Source of the DNA: Tangfeifania diversioriginum
GTDB taxonomy: Bacteria; Bacteroidota; Bacteroidia; Bacteroidales; Prolixibacteraceae
Assembly (NCBI RefSeq): GCF_900141875.1
Contig: NZ_FQZE01000015.1
Coordinates: 55,357-119,356, forward strand
DNA: 64,000 nucleotides
Direction: 5' to 3'
Part shown: piece by piece, positions 8,948 to 18,851 of the stretch
Layout of the letters: every line of letters starts with the position of its first letter
How positions within the stretch are numbered: the first letter of the stretch is position 1
The notes under the pieces: generated by a model
What the model was told of the DNA's origin: nothing
The model's database searches: none
Seen by the model: only the letters and a program-made list of their open reading frames with translations
Program-made: the position numbers and the translations under genes

Positions 8948-9409
8948 TTAGTTAATTTTTATATCAACCGGTTCTTTTTCAAGCGCTTCCTCTTTTTTGG
9001 GAAGTACCAGTTCCAGAATTCCGTTTTCGAAATGGGCTTCAATTTTTTCGCCATTTACAGATTTCGGAATTCTGAATTTGCGTTCAAAATTGTAAACACC
9101 GAATTCACGACGTTCGTATTTGAATTCTTCCTCTTGTTTATTCTCTTCTTCATTATTTTCGGGAAGCTCAACCTTCACGGTTAAAAGATTTTCATGATAA
9201 TTCAGCTGAACGTCTTCTTTATTGAAACCGGGCAACTGCAATTCAATTTTGAACGTATCGTTTTTTTCCAAAATGTTGGTAGCCGGTTTGCAATTGCAAT
9301 CGTTCAGGTAGTTTTCGTCGTAATCGTTTTTCAACAAATTACTGAACAAATCGTCAACTAAATTACGGTTCACTGTGCGGTACGGATTTTCAAATCTTAC
9401 TAAGTTCAT
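8948..9409 (-). CDS. Small heat shock protein, Hsp20/alpha-crystallin family
   Basis: A 153-residue holdase chaperone that binds unfolding proteins in the cytoplasm. A flexible N-terminal arm (1-45) precedes the alpha-crystallin domain (about 46-140), with signature segments IELQLPGFNKEDVQL and FENGILELVLPKK. The tail carries a VDIKIN motif, the IxI-type sequence that docks between dimers. An acidic Glu/Asn-rich loop (PENNEEENKQEEE) lies in the middle. Unusually for this genome, the start codon has a full Shine-Dalgarno, AGGAGG (complement of 9417-9422), seven bases upstream, which suggests high translation. It is divergent from trmD. Confidence 0.93.
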   Translation of the reverse strand: MNLVRFENPYRTVNRNLVDDLFSNLLKNDYDENYLNDCNCKPATNILEKNDTFKIELQLPGFNKEDVQLNYHENLLTVKVELPENNEEENKQEEEFKYERREFGVYNFERKFRIPKSVNGEKIEAHFENGILELVLPKKEEALEKEPVDIKIN

Positions 9410-9416
9410 ATCTTTT

Positions 9417-9422
9417 CCTCCT
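9417..9422 (-). promoter_or_regulatory. Strong Shine-Dalgarno AGGAGG of hsp20
   Basis: AGGAGG sits seven bases before the ATG at 9407-9409. No other gene in the window shows such a clear site. Confidence 0.75.
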
Positions 9423-9672
9423 AAAATTTATTATTTAAAAATTTTTATTTTCAACTTCAGTTCTTCTCTATCAATCCATGTTCCAACCCCAACAATCTGC
9501 CAAAACATTTAATACACAATTATATTTTATGACAAAATGACCATATTTATATAAAAGCGACTGCATTTATGTCATTTTATGTAAATATTTAAATTATTAT
9601 ATGTTTGGATGTTTGTTGTATTTCTCCCAAACAGCGCATAATTTTGATTCCTGCACAACCCGAATAAATCTT

Positions 9673-9680
9673 TACTTTTG
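9673..9680 (+). promoter_or_regulatory. -7 box TACTTTTG of trmD
   Basis: A perfect TAnnTTTG box 17 bases before the trmD ATG at 9698. A TTTG upstream (9643-9646) is 26 bases away, too far for a standard -33 box. Confidence 0.5.
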
Positions 9681-9697
9681 CAAAAAAATAAAATACT

Positions 9698-10387
9698 ATG
9701 CGCATCGATATTATTACAGTTTTGCCCGAAATGCTGGAAAGCCCGTTGAATTATTCCATTGTAAAACGGGCGCAGGAAAAAGGACTCGCTGAAATTCACG
9801 TGCACAACCTGCGCGATTTTTCTGACGACAAACACCGGCGCGTAGATGATTACGCATTTAGCAAGGGGGCCGGTATGGTGATGGCAATTCAGCCCATTGA
9901 AAAAGCCATTGAATCGTTGACATCCAAACGGGAATACGATGAAATCATTTTTACCACCCCCGACGGAAAACTGTTCGACCAGAAAGAGGCAAACACTCTC
10001 TCGCTGAAAAAAAACATCATCATTTTATGTGGCCACTACAAAGGGGTTGACCAGCGGGTGCGCGATCATTTCATCACCAAGGAAATTTCGATTGGCGACT
10101 ACGTGTTAACAGGTGGCGAACTGGCGGCGGCGGTAATATCCGACAGTGTGGTGCGGCTGATACCGGGAGTTTTGTCCGACGAAACTTCTGCCCTCACCGA
10201 CTCGTTTCAGGATAACCTGCTGAGCCCGCCGGTTTATACCCGGCCGGCAGAATACAAAGGCATGAAAGTGCCGGATATTTTGCTCAGCGGAAACGACCAG
10301 CTGGTGGACGACTGGAAACACGAACAGGCGGTGGAACGCACGAAGAATTTGAGACCGGATTTGTACAAAAAGTACAATGGTGAGTAA
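9698..10387 (+). CDS. trmD: tRNA (guanine-N1)-methyltransferase
   Basis: A 229-residue SPOUT-fold methyltransferase that makes m1G37 in tRNAs from S-adenosylmethionine, preventing +1 frameshifts. The trefoil-knot segments are clear: [12 protein letters not shown] and [16 protein letters not shown], followed by [10 protein letters not shown]. The N-terminus [13 protein letters not shown] is typical. Length is close to the family norm of 225-250. It stands alone here, not in an rpsP-rimM-trmD-rplS operon. Confidence 0.95.
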   Translation: MRIDIITVLPEMLESPLNYSIVKRAQEKGLAEIHVHNLRDFSDDKHRRVDDYAFSKGAGMVMAIQPIEKAIESLTSKREYDEIIFTTPDGKLFDQKEANTLSLKKNIIILCGHYKGVDQRVRDHFITKEISIGDYVLTGGELAAAVISDSVVRLIPGVLSDETSALTDSFQDNLLSPPVYTRPAEYKGMKVPDILLSGNDQLVDDWKHEQAVERTKNLRPDLYKKYNGE

Positions 10388-10448
10388 GCACCAAGCTACA
10401 AGTAGCAAAACCGAAATAGATGCTCAAACACTAAAAGGCCAATTAATT

Positions 10449-10982
10449 TTATTGATTACTCAACATTTTCTGAAAAAACAACTCATCTTTCCAGCCTGCA
10501 GGGGTTTTCAGCCAGTTTCTTTTTGTTCCGGATTTTTCAAATCCTGTTTTTTCAAACAATGCAACCGATTGTTTATTGTCTTCCGAAATATTGGCGTAAA
10601 GTTGTTTGAGACCGAGCACGTTGAGAGAATAGCCAAAAAGTGCTTTTAACGCGTCGGTGGCATAACCCTGATTCCGGTCTTCGGTTTTATGAATTAAAAT
10701 CCCCACGCCTGCGCGCTGATGATACGGCTCAAAATCAAACAAATCGACTGCACCCACCGGTCGTTTTTTTTCATTCTGAATAATCAGCCGAAGCTGCTTG
10801 GTTTCGTAAATATCTTTGTGCGAATTTTTAATGTATTCTGCCAGAATATACCGCGAAAACGGTGTTTTGGTGTTGCTCATCTCCCAGATTTCCATATTGT
10901 TTTCCCACTGATAAAGCAAGTCTATGTCTTCCGGTTCAAGCGGACGAAGGGAGATTTTTCCGTATTGTAAAAAGTTGTTCAT
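10449..10982 (-). CDS. GNAT-family N-acetyltransferase (RimJ/SpeG-like)
   Basis: A 177-residue acetyl-CoA-dependent acyltransferase. The N-terminus ISLRPLEPEDIDLLYQWEN is typical of the RimJ/RimL and SpeG-like group. The acetyl-CoA loop region is GVGILIHKTEDRNQGYATDA, and NISEDNKQSVALFEKTGFE is the conserved motif B. The substrate (ribosomal protein, polyamine or other) cannot be told. It is convergent with trmD and sits 8 bp after the YoeB gene start on the same strand, so it could be read from the toxin-antitoxin promoter, but its own role looks unrelated. Confidence 0.82.
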   Translation of the reverse strand: MNNFLQYGKISLRPLEPEDIDLLYQWENNMEIWEMSNTKTPFSRYILAEYIKNSHKDIYETKQLRLIIQNEKKRPVGAVDLFDFEPYHQRAGVGILIHKTEDRNQGYATDALKALFGYSLNVLGLKQLYANISEDNKQSVALFEKTGFEKSGTKRNWLKTPAGWKDELFFQKMLSNQ

Positions 10983-10990
10983 TCAATAAT

Positions 10991-11245
10991 TTAATAATGA
11001 AAACGACATTGAATAATGATTAAAGTATCTTCGTTCACTTTATAGATAAGCCGGTGGGTACTATCAATCCTTCGTGACCAATAACCGGACAATTCATTTT
11101 TTAATGACTCCGGCTTCCCAATCCCCGAGAACGGGGTACGTTTACAGCTCTTAATTAATGTATTGATTCGTTTAACCATCTTTTTATCGGTCTGCTGCCA
11201 GAACAGGTAATCTTCCCAGGCTGAATGGTGCCAAAGTTTTTTCAT
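10991..11245 (-). CDS. yoeB: YoeB-type toxin (ribosome-dependent mRNA interferase)
   Basis: An 84-residue RelE-superfamily toxin that cleaves mRNA in the ribosomal A site. Residues known to matter in E. coli YoeB align: Glu46 (GKPE), Arg65 (THRLIY) and His83 (CRFHY), plus the SGYWSRRI core. Length equals the E. coli protein. It starts three bases after the stop of the YefM-type gene (TAGCAGATG), the standard antitoxin-first arrangement. All key residues are present, so the toxin should be active. Confidence 0.93.
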   Translation of the reverse strand: MKKLWHHSAWEDYLFWQQTDKKMVKRINTLIKSCKRTPFSGIGKPESLKNELSGYWSRRIDSTHRLIYKVNEDTLIIIQCRFHY

Positions 11246-11248
11246 CTG

Positions 11249-11500
11249 CTATTTTAAAAGTTCTTTCACAGATACTTTTCCTTTTTCAACATCATCCAGC
11301 GCATCGAGCAAGCGTTTTCGGTTGTTTTTAGTGCTTAGCAAATACTGAGTTTCCTGGAATGAGTTGAAATCATCCAGCGACATCATCACAACACTTTTAC
11401 CTTTTGAACGATGAACGACAAGAATATCACTGTCTTCGCAAACCATGTCGAGATTAGTTTTTAAATTCTGTCTCAATTCTGAATAATTAACCATTTTCAT
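11249..11500 (-). CDS. yefM: YefM-type antitoxin (Phd/YefM family)
   Basis: An 83-residue antitoxin. The N-terminal DNA-binding half opens VNYSELRQNLKTNLDMV, as in YefM, with VHRSKGKSVVMMSLDDFNS next. The C-terminal tail would wrap the toxin. A frame extension to a TTG at 11521 is rejected because that codon is inside the -7 promoter box. MKMVNYSE at 11500 fits the family start; 11494 is also possible. The complex is expected to repress this promoter, as in other YefM/YoeB pairs. Confidence 0.9.
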   Translation of the reverse strand: MKMVNYSELRQNLKTNLDMVCEDSDILVVHRSKGKSVVMMSLDDFNSFQETQYLLSTKNNRKRLLDALDDVEKGKVSVKELLK

Positions 11501-11518
11501 ATCGTTCTGTTTTTTGTA

Positions 11519-11526
11519 CAAAAATA
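11519..11526 (-). promoter_or_regulatory. -7 box TATTTTTG of yefM-yoeB
   Basis: A perfect TAnnTTTG box 19 bases before the chosen ATG. Transcription would start near 11513, after the TTG at 11519-11521, which rules that codon out. Confidence 0.55.
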
Positions 11527-11552
11527 CGTACTTTTATTATAAGAAACAATAG

Positions 11553-13505
11553 CTACACATCCAGCTTCTTCCACCCCTTCCAAACTATTTCCATATCGGT
11601 GAACACGTTGTAATCGCGGGCATACAAGATGTTTAACTGTTGAATTTTAGCCGTTTCAGCAGGGGGTGTTTCAAACATGTCGGCAGGAGAAAGAATTCCC
11701 GGTTTCAAAGCAGGGAGTTTTTCGGGAGTCGCGGAATCCGGAATGTATCCCACCCATGTTTTTTTACCGGTAAAAACCTGAAAAGCATTTTTTAAGAATC
11801 GGCCTTTTCTGCTGAAAAACAAAATCAGCAGCGGACTGAAAACCAGCAGCAGGACAGCAATTGTAATATCGAACAACCTTTTTTTGTGACGGTTGGACGG
11901 TTTCGAAATGGTATTGATATGCACCACGTATAAATCGCCGGCAGTGTGGATTGAATTACTACCGATGATACTGACACTCTCAGGCGGGGCAATTTTGAAA
12001 TCGATGTCGAGCGAAGTAAGTTCGAGCATGTAGCGAATTATTTCACCCGAACTGAGGCTTCCCGAGCAAAAAATGATTTCATCGAGCCGGTTGATGCGGG
12101 CAATTTCGTTTAGCTGCCTAACAGAACCAATGTACTCTTCGCTGAAGTCGGATGCGTCGAGTGCAATAAACCCGGCAAAATCTGATTTGATTTGGGTTTG
12201 CTGAAGCACCGATTTTACCCGTTTTGCCTCATCGGGATGCCCGGCAATGGCAATTTTTTTGGTCTTTTCAATATTCAGTCCAAACGATTTAATTTTTAAC
12301 CAGTGAAAAACCAGCCGGTAAGCAAACAGTGCAATAGCTGCCCACGCCGATCCCAGCAAAATAAGCGCACGCGAAAAGCGGTATTCTTCATTAACCAGCG
12401 AATACACCAGTAAAATGGCGATTGTTCCCCAGAGAATTCCGCGCGCCACATTTAAAAGACTGACCGGCTTTTTGTACCCCCCTGAAAAAAAGATGGACAC
12501 CAGCCAAAACACGATGTAAGCCGGAACCACCCAGTGCAAAAATTCTGGAGGATAATAACCGGGTTCATACCGGAAATTCTCCCAAAACGGCGAGAGAAAA
12601 AGAAACCCCAGGAAAATGAAAACTGCATCGAGCAGGGGCACAAAAATACGGTCGAACAACCGTTTAGTAATGGAAAGAAATGCACGAAAATAGATAGCGA
12701 GGTGAATTAATATAGAAAAAATGTTTGCCCGGCCACCGGAAAAATGTTTCTGCGCAAAAATTACCATCGCCTTGTAAAACACCTTTACATAATTGAGCGA
12801 CCCCTTTTTAGTGCTTTCGCCTTTGTAATGAATAATCGTAGTTTCCGGAAAATAATAATTTTTATATCCACCCTGCGTTATCCGGTACGAAAGGTCGATG
12901 TCTTCGCCATACATAAAAAATGTTTCGTCAAGCAATCCCACCTTTTCGAGCGCGGCTTTGCGGAGCAGCATAAACGCGCCGGCCAGCACATCCACTTCAT
13001 GGATTTCATTTTCATCGAGATAACTCAAATGATATTTTCCGAATTTCTTCGATTTCGGAAAGAGCTTTGATAAACCAAAAATTTTGCTGAAAGCCACCCA
13101 CGGAGTTGGTAATCCGCGTTTCGACTCGGGCAGAAAATTTCCTTTTCCATCAATCATTTTTACGCCCAGTCCACCGGCATCGGGCTTTTCGTTCATAAAA
13201 GAAATTACTTTCTGAAAAGTATCTTCTTCCACCACTGTGTCGGGATTCAGCAATAAAATGTATTTCCCTTTTGCCTGCCGGACAGCCTGATTGTTGGCTT
13301 TTGAAAACCCCACATTTTGTTTGTTTTCAACCAGTTGAACTTTGGGAAATTTATCACGAACAAGCTGAGAGGAACCATCGACTGAATTGTTATCGACCAC
13401 AAAAATTTCGACGTCAAGATTTTTTGAGGCTTTTTGTACCGAATGCAGGCACTGCTCCAAAAAATGTTTCACGTTGTAGTTGACAATTATTACCGAAAGT
13501 TCCAT
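11553..13505 (-). CDS. Family 2 glycosyltransferase fused to a membrane and degenerate sugar-transferase region
   Basis: A 650-residue fusion. Residues 1-250 are a GT2 domain (ELSVIIVNYNVKHFLEQCL, LLLNPDTV, MYGEDIDLSYRI) like rhamnosyltransferases. About 275-400 contain four or five membrane segments. About 410-515 is a Rossmann-like domain (IAIAGHPDEAKRV) as in the N-terminal half of polyprenyl-phosphate sugar transferases. The last ~110 residues begin like such a transferase (KKRLFDITIAVLLLVFSPLL) and end like one (YARDYNVFTDMEIVWKGWKKL), but the catalytic middle (the KFRTM region and acidic dyad) is not recognisable. The protein probably makes surface glycans at the inner membrane. The C-terminal module may be structural only. 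Confidence 0.8.
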   Translation of the reverse strand: MELSVIIVNYNVKHFLEQCLHSVQKASKNLDVEIFVVDNNSVDGSSQLVRDKFPKVQLVENKQNVGFSKANNQAVRQAKGKYILLLNPDTVVEEDTFQKVISFMNEKPDAGGLGVKMIDGKGNFLPESKRGLPTPWVAFSKIFGLSKLFPKSKKFGKYHLSYLDENEIHEVDVLAGAFMLLRKAALEKVGLLDETFFMYGEDIDLSYRITQGGYKNYYFPETTIIHYKGESTKKGSLNYVKVFYKAMVIFAQKHFSGGRANIFSILIHLAIYFRAFLSITKRLFDRIFVPLLDAVFIFLGFLFLSPFWENFRYEPGYYPPEFLHWVVPAYIVFWLVSIFFSGGYKKPVSLLNVARGILWGTIAILLVYSLVNEEYRFSRALILLGSAWAAIALFAYRLVFHWLKIKSFGLNIEKTKKIAIAGHPDEAKRVKSVLQQTQIKSDFAGFIALDASDFSEEYIGSVRQLNEIARINRLDEIIFCSGSLSSGEIIRYMLELTSLDIDFKIAPPESVSIIGSNSIHTAGDLYVVHINTISKPSNRHKKRLFDITIAVLLLVFSPLLILFFSRKGRFLKNAFQVFTGKKTWVGYIPDSATPEKLPALKPGILSPADMFETPPAETAKIQQLNILYARDYNVFTDMEIVWKGWKKLDV

Positions 13506-13589
13506 TTACCAGGTCAGCATAAAATCGTTCAAATGTAGGTATTCATTTGGATAACGGAAAAAATCCGGGTTTCTGATTTTTTGGATACA

Positions 13590-14216
13590 CTATTTTCCCA
13601 CCGAACTTTCGTAAAGTACCCGGTTGGTCAGCGAACGCCCGAGCGTAATTTCATCGGTGTATTCCAAATCGTCGCCCACAGCCACTCCCCTCGCCAGTGT
13701 GGTTACTTTTACCGGCTTGTCCTTCAGTTTCCGAAAAATGTAAAAATTGGTAGTATCGCCTTCCATGGTGGTTGGCAAGGCAAGAATTATTTCAACAATA
13801 TCTTCACTTTCAGAACGCTCAATCAGTGAACCAATTTCCAGTTCATTGGGGCCGATTCCGTCCATCGGCGAGATAATTCCGCCCAACACATGGTATAGCC
13901 CGTTGTACTGGTGCGTGTTTTCAAAAAGCATCACATCTCGTATGTTTTCCACCACGCAAATCACCGAATTGTTACGCGACGGGCTGGAGCAGATCTGGCA
14001 GACATCGCTGTCGGAAATATTATGACAAACTTTGCAGTGCCTGATTTCACTTCGTAACTGAATCAGGCTTTCGCCAAACGCTGTCACCTCTTCTTTATCG
14101 CGGCGCAGCAGGTGCAGTACCAACCGGAGGGCACTTTTACGGCCGATTCCCGGAAGTTTGGAAAATTCATTTACGGCGTTTTCCAACAGCCGTGACGGAT
14201 ATTTTTCGATGTTCAT
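13590..14216 (-). CDS. recR: Recombination mediator RecR
   Basis: A 208-residue protein that works with RecO/RecF to load RecA on gapped DNA. It shows the N-terminal helix-hairpin-helix ([15 protein letters not shown]), the four-cysteine zinc finger (CKVC...CQIC, about residues 57-73), and the Toprim domain ([14 protein letters not shown]). Length is typical of about 200. The frame extends upstream to a TTG at 14237, but that codon lies inside a perfect -7 box, so the ATG at 14214-14216 (MNIEKYPS) is taken. Confidence 0.94.
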   Translation of the reverse strand: MNIEKYPSRLLENAVNEFSKLPGIGRKSALRLVLHLLRRDKEEVTAFGESLIQLRSEIRHCKVCHNISDSDVCQICSSPSRNNSVICVVENIRDVMLFENTHQYNGLYHVLGGIISPMDGIGPNELEIGSLIERSESEDIVEIILALPTTMEGDTTNFYIFRKLKDKPVKVTTLARGVAVGDDLEYTDEITLGRSLTNRVLYESSVGK

Positions 14217-14234
14217 TGTTTTATTTTTCTGGCT

Positions 14235-14242
14235 CAAAAGTA
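14235..14242 (-). promoter_or_regulatory. -7 box TACTTTTG of recR
   Basis: A perfect TAnnTTTG box 18 bases before the ATG at 14216. It contains the upstream TTG that a gene caller might choose as start. Confidence 0.5.
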
Positions 14243-14380
14243 ACCTGAAAAACTGAAAACAAAAAAGCAGAAACTTTTCAATTTTGAGGAATTTCTTTTC
14301 GTTAATCGATGATATTCCTTAAATTTATCTTCTTCAAAATTAAAATGTAATTTATTTCTAAACCAATAAAATTTCAGATT

Positions 14381-15865
14381 ATGTCTCAAAAATCCAAAAC
14401 TTCATTCTCCCGCCGCAATTTCATCGGAACAACTGCTACTGCCATTGCCGGCATATCGGTTATTCCGAGCCATGCAGTTGCCGGACTTGGACACACCCCA
14501 CCGAGTGACAAACTAAACATTGCCGGCATTGGAATTGGCGGAAAAGGAAGTGTAAATCTCCGCAACATGCCGGGGCAAAACATTGTGGCGCTGTGCGATG
14601 TGGACTGGGATTATGCCCAAAGAGTGTTTGACGAGTATCCAAAAGCCAGAAAGTGGAAAGATTTTCGCAAAATGCTGGAAGAACAAAAAGACATTGATGC
14701 AGTGGTAATTGCCACACCCGACCACACGCATACCCTGCCGGCCGCTGCCGCAATGGAGCTGGGAAAGCATGTTTACCTGCAAAAACCACTAACTCACTCC
14801 GTCTGGGAATCGAGGTATTTAACTGAACTGGCCAAAAAAACCGGTGTGGTTACACAAATGGGCAACGAAGGCCACTCCAACGATACGGTTTATGAAGTGG
14901 CTGAAGTAGTGCAAAGCGGATGCCTTGGCGATATCAGGGATGCACATGTGTGGACCAACAGGCCCATCTGGCGCCAGGGAATGCCTGCTCCCACCAAAGA
15001 AGTACAAGTTCCGGATACCCTCGACTGGGATCTTTTTATTGGCCCGGCTGAAATGCGGCCGTACAATCCTGAATACCACCCATGGATTTGGCGGGGTTGG
15101 TGGGATTTTGGTACCGGCGCACTTGGTGATATGGGATGCCATTTGCTTGATGTGCCCAACTACGCCCTGCAACTTGGCGCACCTACAGCTTTCCAGGCCA
15201 GTTCTTCGCTGGTGAATACTGAAAGTGCTCCGGTTTCAGCACAAGTCACCTATAAATTCCCGGCACGTAAAAATCTGCCCTACTGTGCGTTGCCTGAGGT
15301 AAATCTGACATGGTACGACGGCGGACTGATGCCGGCGCGTCCTTTCCACTTACCGGTGGATGCGCCCATGAACCCGGGCGGCGGATTTATGCTGGTGGGA
15401 GAAAAAGCCATTTTAATAGCCGAAAGCTACGGTGCCAATTGGAAAGTTTACAAAAATGGTGAAGAAATTGTTCCGGAAACTAAAGTAAAACTGGAGCGAA
15501 TCCCGGACGCCGAAGAAGGCGGCGGTCGCCATGAAATGCACTTTGTAAACTGTTGTAAAAACGGTGGTAAACCTGCCTCGCGATTCGAATATGCCGGACC
15601 GTTTAACGAAATGGTGGTGATGGGCAACCTGGCAGTGCGGATGCAGTCGTTGCAAAAAACATTGCTCTGGGATAGCGAAAATATGAAGGTGACCAATATT
15701 TCACCCGGCGAAAAGCTGAGTACTACTAAACTTACTCCTTTTTCATCGGATGTTGTTACACTCGACGTGGAAAGACAATCAAAAGAAACGGTAAGGTGGA
15801 ATGCACAGGAAAAATGCGAAGAGTGGATAAAACATACTTATAAGAACGGCTGGAAACTCGCCTAA
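14381..15865 (+). CDS. Tat-exported Gfo/Idh/MocA-family oxidoreductase
   Basis: A 494-residue NAD(P)-dependent sugar oxidoreductase. It begins with a twin-arginine signal (SRRNFIG followed by a hydrophobic stretch), so it is probably folded with its cofactor and exported. The Rossmann domain shows IAGIGIGGKGSVNLRN and IATPDHTHTLPAA, and the family EKP-like step appears as YLQKPLTHS. The C-terminal domain includes WDFGTGALGDMGCHLLD. Members of this exported group oxidise sugars or keto-sugars; the substrate here is unknown. It stands alone and ends at a bidirectional terminator. Confidence 0.87.
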   Translation: MSQKSKTSFSRRNFIGTTATAIAGISVIPSHAVAGLGHTPPSDKLNIAGIGIGGKGSVNLRNMPGQNIVALCDVDWDYAQRVFDEYPKARKWKDFRKMLEEQKDIDAVVIATPDHTHTLPAAAAMELGKHVYLQKPLTHSVWESRYLTELAKKTGVVTQMGNEGHSNDTVYEVAEVVQSGCLGDIRDAHVWTNRPIWRQGMPAPTKEVQVPDTLDWDLFIGPAEMRPYNPEYHPWIWRGWWDFGTGALGDMGCHLLDVPNYALQLGAPTAFQASSSLVNTESAPVSAQVTYKFPARKNLPYCALPEVNLTWYDGGLMPARPFHLPVDAPMNPGGGFMLVGEKAILIAESYGANWKVYKNGEEIVPETKVKLERIPDAEEGGGRHEMHFVNCCKNGGKPASRFEYAGPFNEMVVMGNLAVRMQSLQKTLLWDSENMKVTNISPGEKLSTTKLTPFSSDVVTLDVERQSKETVRWNAQEKCEEWIKHTYKNGWKLA

Positions 15866-15871
15866 AAAAAT

Positions 15872-15905
15872 AAACCCTAAGGGTTGGAAAGTTCCCTTAG
15901 GGTTT
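15872..15905. terminator. Bidirectional terminator between the oxidoreductase and maeB
   Basis: A perfect 12-bp stem (AAACCCTAAGGG with CCCTTAGGGTTT, 10-base loop) between convergent genes. The plus strand ends in TTTT, and the minus strand in TTTATTTTTTT, so it should work both ways. Confidence 0.85.
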
Positions 15906-15929
15906 TAACTTCTTTCAAAGTAAATCTTT

Positions 15930-18206
15930 TTAGTCTTCCGAAACCGACTGCGCATCGACCACAGCAATGGCCACCATATTAATAATTTCACGCACAGAGC
16001 TGTCGCGTTGTAATATGTGTACCGGTTTTTTCATACCCATCAGCACAGGTCCAATGGCCTCTGCCGTTCCGAGCGACTGCATCACTTTGTAGGTAATATT
16101 TCCCGAACTGAGGTTGGGGAAAATCAGTGTATTGGCATCCTCATCGCCCAGCTTGTTAAACGGGAAACGCTTATAGCGCAATTCGCCGTTTAATGCATAA
16201 TTGGCCTGCATCTCGCCGTCCACTTTCAGATCGGGATACTTTTCGTGCAACATTTCCACGGCTTTTTTCACCATAACCGGGCTGCCCTGTCCTTTAAAAG
16301 CACCAAAATTGGAATAGGAAAGCAGTGCAATTTTGGGTTCAATATTAAAACGTTTCACTTCATTGGCCGTTAAAATAGTAGTATCGAAAAGGGTTTGCGG
16401 CGACGGATTCATAGTTACGGTGGTGTCGGCAAGGAAAATCGGGCCGTGTTTGCTTATCATGATGTACATTCCCGCGATGTGGTTAAATTCTTCTTTCACA
16501 CCAATCACTTGCAGTGTTGGCCGGATGGTATCGGCATATTTCCTGGAAAAACCGGATATAAAAGCATCAGCTTCGCCCGTTTCAACCATCAATGCTCCAA
16601 AGTAATCACGGTTATAAGTTTTTTCCAGCGCTTCATCGTAGGTCATCCCTTTTCGTTTCCGCTTATCGTACAGAACTTTGGCAAATTTGTGACGCTTGTC
16701 TTCCGAAACCGATTGGTACGTATCGATAATTTGCACACGTCCCAAATCGAGCTGATTCTCTTTTATAACTGCTTTTATTTTGCTTTCGTCGCCTAAAAGA
16801 ATAGGATATGCAATTCCCTCATTTATTACAAACTGGGCAGCTTTCAGCACTTTAAAGTTATTCCCTTCGGCAAACACCACCCGTTTGGGATTATGTTTTG
16901 CTTTGTTGCGTATGCCCATTATGAGTTTGTTACTGATCCCCAAACGACTTGTAAGTTCCTGTTTGTATGCGGTCCAGTTTTTTATGGGCTTGCGTGCCAC
17001 GCCGGTTTGCATGGCAGCTTTTGCTACTGCTGTCGACACCGTTGTGATCAAACGTGGATCGAGCGGTTTGGGAATGATATAATCTTTGCCAAAAACGATA
17101 TTCTGTTTATTGTAAGCACGGGCAACCATTTCCGGTACATGCTCCCTGGCAAGACCTGCCAGTGCTTTGGCTGCGGCAATTTTCATCTCTTCGTTAATGC
17201 TGGTAGCCCGCACATCGAGCGCTCCGCGGAAAATAAATGGAAAACCGAGCACATTATTCACCTGGTTGGGGTAATCGCTGCGCCCTGTAGCCATAATTAT
17301 ATCTTTGCGGGCAGCAGTTGCATCTTCATAGGTGATTTCGGGATTAGGGTTGGCCATGGCAAATACTATGGGATCTTTTCCCATCGATTTCACCATTTTT
17401 TTGGTTACAAGGCCACCTTTCGAAAGGCCCAGGAAAACATCGGCACCAACCATAGCTTCTTCCAGCGTGTTCAGTTTTCGTTTGGTTACAAACCCCTGTT
17501 TGTATTTATTCAAATCGGTGCGCGATTCGTTAATTACCCCCTTGCTGTCGCACATCACCACATTTTCGGGTTTTACGCCCATACTGATGTAGAGCTTTGC
17601 GCACGAGATGGCAGCTGAACCTGCACCACTTACAACAACTTTAATATCATCAATGGGTTTTTCGTTCAGTTTTAAGGCATTGATTAAACCAGCGGCCGAA
17701 ATAATAGCTGTGCCGTGCTGATCATCATGAAAAACAGGGATATCGAGTTCTTTCTTCAGTTTTTCTTCAATCTCAAAACATTCGGGCGCCTTGATATCTT
17801 CGAGGTTAATTCCGCCAAATGTGGGTGAAATGGCCTTTACATGCTCAATAAATTTTTGAGGATCTTCTTCATCCACTTCAATATCGAACACATCCACATC
17901 GGCAAAAATTTTAAACAGTAAACCTTTCCCTTCCATCACCGGTTTTCCGGCTTCGGGGCCAATATCGCCCAGGCCAAGGACTGCCGTGCCGTTGGAAATG
18001 ACGGCAACAAGATTTCCTTTTGCTGTATATTTGTAAACATTGTCGCGGTCCTTCTCTATTTCAAGACAGGGTTGTGCCACACCGGGCGTGTAGGCCAGCG
18101 ATAAATCGTACTGGGTGTTGTGTGGTTTTGTTGGTACCACTTCAATTTTTCCCGGCCGATCTTTCTGATGATAATTTAATGCATCAATCCGACTGATTTT
18201 TGGCAT
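15930..18206 (-). CDS. maeB: NADP-type malic enzyme with C-terminal phosphate acetyltransferase-like domain
   Basis: A 758-residue fusion of the MaeB type. The malic enzyme part (about 1-410) decarboxylates malate to pyruvate, with [12 protein letters not shown], the catalytic-lysine region [34 protein letters not shown] and the nucleotide-binding [15 protein letters not shown]. The C-terminal part (about 425-755) resembles phosphotransacetylase ([31 protein letters not shown]). In E. coli MaeB this domain is thought to bind acetyl-CoA as a regulator and is not catalytic. The length matches MaeB (about 760). It has its own upstream gap of 160 bp and stands alone. Confidence 0.94.
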   Translation of the reverse strand: MPKISRIDALNYHQKDRPGKIEVVPTKPHNTQYDLSLAYTPGVAQPCLEIEKDRDNVYKYTAKGNLVAVISNGTAVLGLGDIGPEAGKPVMEGKGLLFKIFADVDVFDIEVDEEDPQKFIEHVKAISPTFGGINLEDIKAPECFEIEEKLKKELDIPVFHDDQHGTAIISAAGLINALKLNEKPIDDIKVVVSGAGSAAISCAKLYISMGVKPENVVMCDSKGVINESRTDLNKYKQGFVTKRKLNTLEEAMVGADVFLGLSKGGLVTKKMVKSMGKDPIVFAMANPNPEITYEDATAARKDIIMATGRSDYPNQVNNVLGFPFIFRGALDVRATSINEEMKIAAAKALAGLAREHVPEMVARAYNKQNIVFGKDYIIPKPLDPRLITTVSTAVAKAAMQTGVARKPIKNWTAYKQELTSRLGISNKLIMGIRNKAKHNPKRVVFAEGNNFKVLKAAQFVINEGIAYPILLGDESKIKAVIKENQLDLGRVQIIDTYQSVSEDKRHKFAKVLYDKRKRKGMTYDEALEKTYNRDYFGALMVETGEADAFISGFSRKYADTIRPTLQVIGVKEEFNHIAGMYIMISKHGPIFLADTTVTMNPSPQTLFDTTILTANEVKRFNIEPKIALLSYSNFGAFKGQGSPVMVKKAVEMLHEKYPDLKVDGEMQANYALNGELRYKRFPFNKLGDEDANTLIFPNLSSGNITYKVMQSLGTAEAIGPVLMGMKKPVHILQRDSSVREIINMVAIAVVDAQSVSED

Positions 18207-18373
18207 AACAAGTGATTTTTTGATTTTCCATAAAAGTAGAAAAAATTATGAATTTTATCATGATTAATGGAATCCAACTCTCACTCACCACAATGAAAAA
18301 CGAATAAACTCCTGTTCCACAAATCACAGGAAATATTAAAATTTACCAGATAAAAAAATAGTTAATATGCAAA

Positions 18374-18841
18374 TCAAACCCATTTCCCGAATACATTTTC
18401 AATCGCATCGGTGCGGTAATCGAAAATATCTTCAATCTTCTTTTTAATGAACAGCGAATTGGCAACAGAGCCTAAAAATCCGAACGGTGGTTTGTACGAA
18501 ACAATGTCGGTCATCAGTACACCGCCTTCAACGGGTTCAATTTTATGTTCGTGATGCCAGATCGAGTAAGGTCCGCTTCGTTGTTCGTCCACAAAATATT
18601 CCTTCTCTTTAACCTGTGTAATTTCGGTTACCCAATTCATTTTTATGCCAAAAACCGGGCTCACTTTGTAGGTAATAATCATGCCCGGATACATTTTTTC
18701 GCCGGCATGTTTGGAGGTGATGTCAAATCCCATGTAGGAGGGTGTAATCTTTTTCAGATTGGCCGGCGATGAAATAAAATCCCAAACTTCGTCGATGGTT
18801 GCCGGAACGTTTTGCGTTTTGTGCAATTGATAGAATCCCAT
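18374..18841 (-). CDS. SRPBCC-family (START-like) ligand-binding protein
   Basis: A 155-residue protein with the helix-grip fold. Family cues are the opening LHKTQNVPATIDEVWDFISSPANLKKITP, given here as positions 5-33, then MIITYKVSPVFGIKMNWVTEIT and the C-terminal helix IKKKIEDIFDYRTDAIENVF. Members bind lipids or other hydrophobic ligands, and some are annotated as cell-division inhibitor-like. No catalytic role is evident. It lies 10 bp downstream of the small membrane protein gene on the same strand, so they are likely cotranscribed. Confidence 0.78.
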   Translation of the reverse strand: MGFYQLHKTQNVPATIDEVWDFISSPANLKKITPSYMGFDITSKHAGEKMYPGMIITYKVSPVFGIKMNWVTEITQVKEKEYFVDEQRSGPYSIWHHEHKIEPVEGGVLMTDIVSYKPPFGFLGSVANSLFIKKKIEDIFDYRTDAIENVFGKWV

Positions 18842-18851
18842 GGCTAAAACT

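Noticed and set aside
9425..9600. A sigma-54-like site (TTGGAACATGGATTGA) before hsp20
   Set aside because: The -12 element lacks GC and no activator gene is nearby; chance match is likely.
16395..17618. Long plus-strand open frames opposite maeB
   Set aside because: They are antisense shadows of a well-conserved gene; their sequences are Phe/His-rich and match no family.
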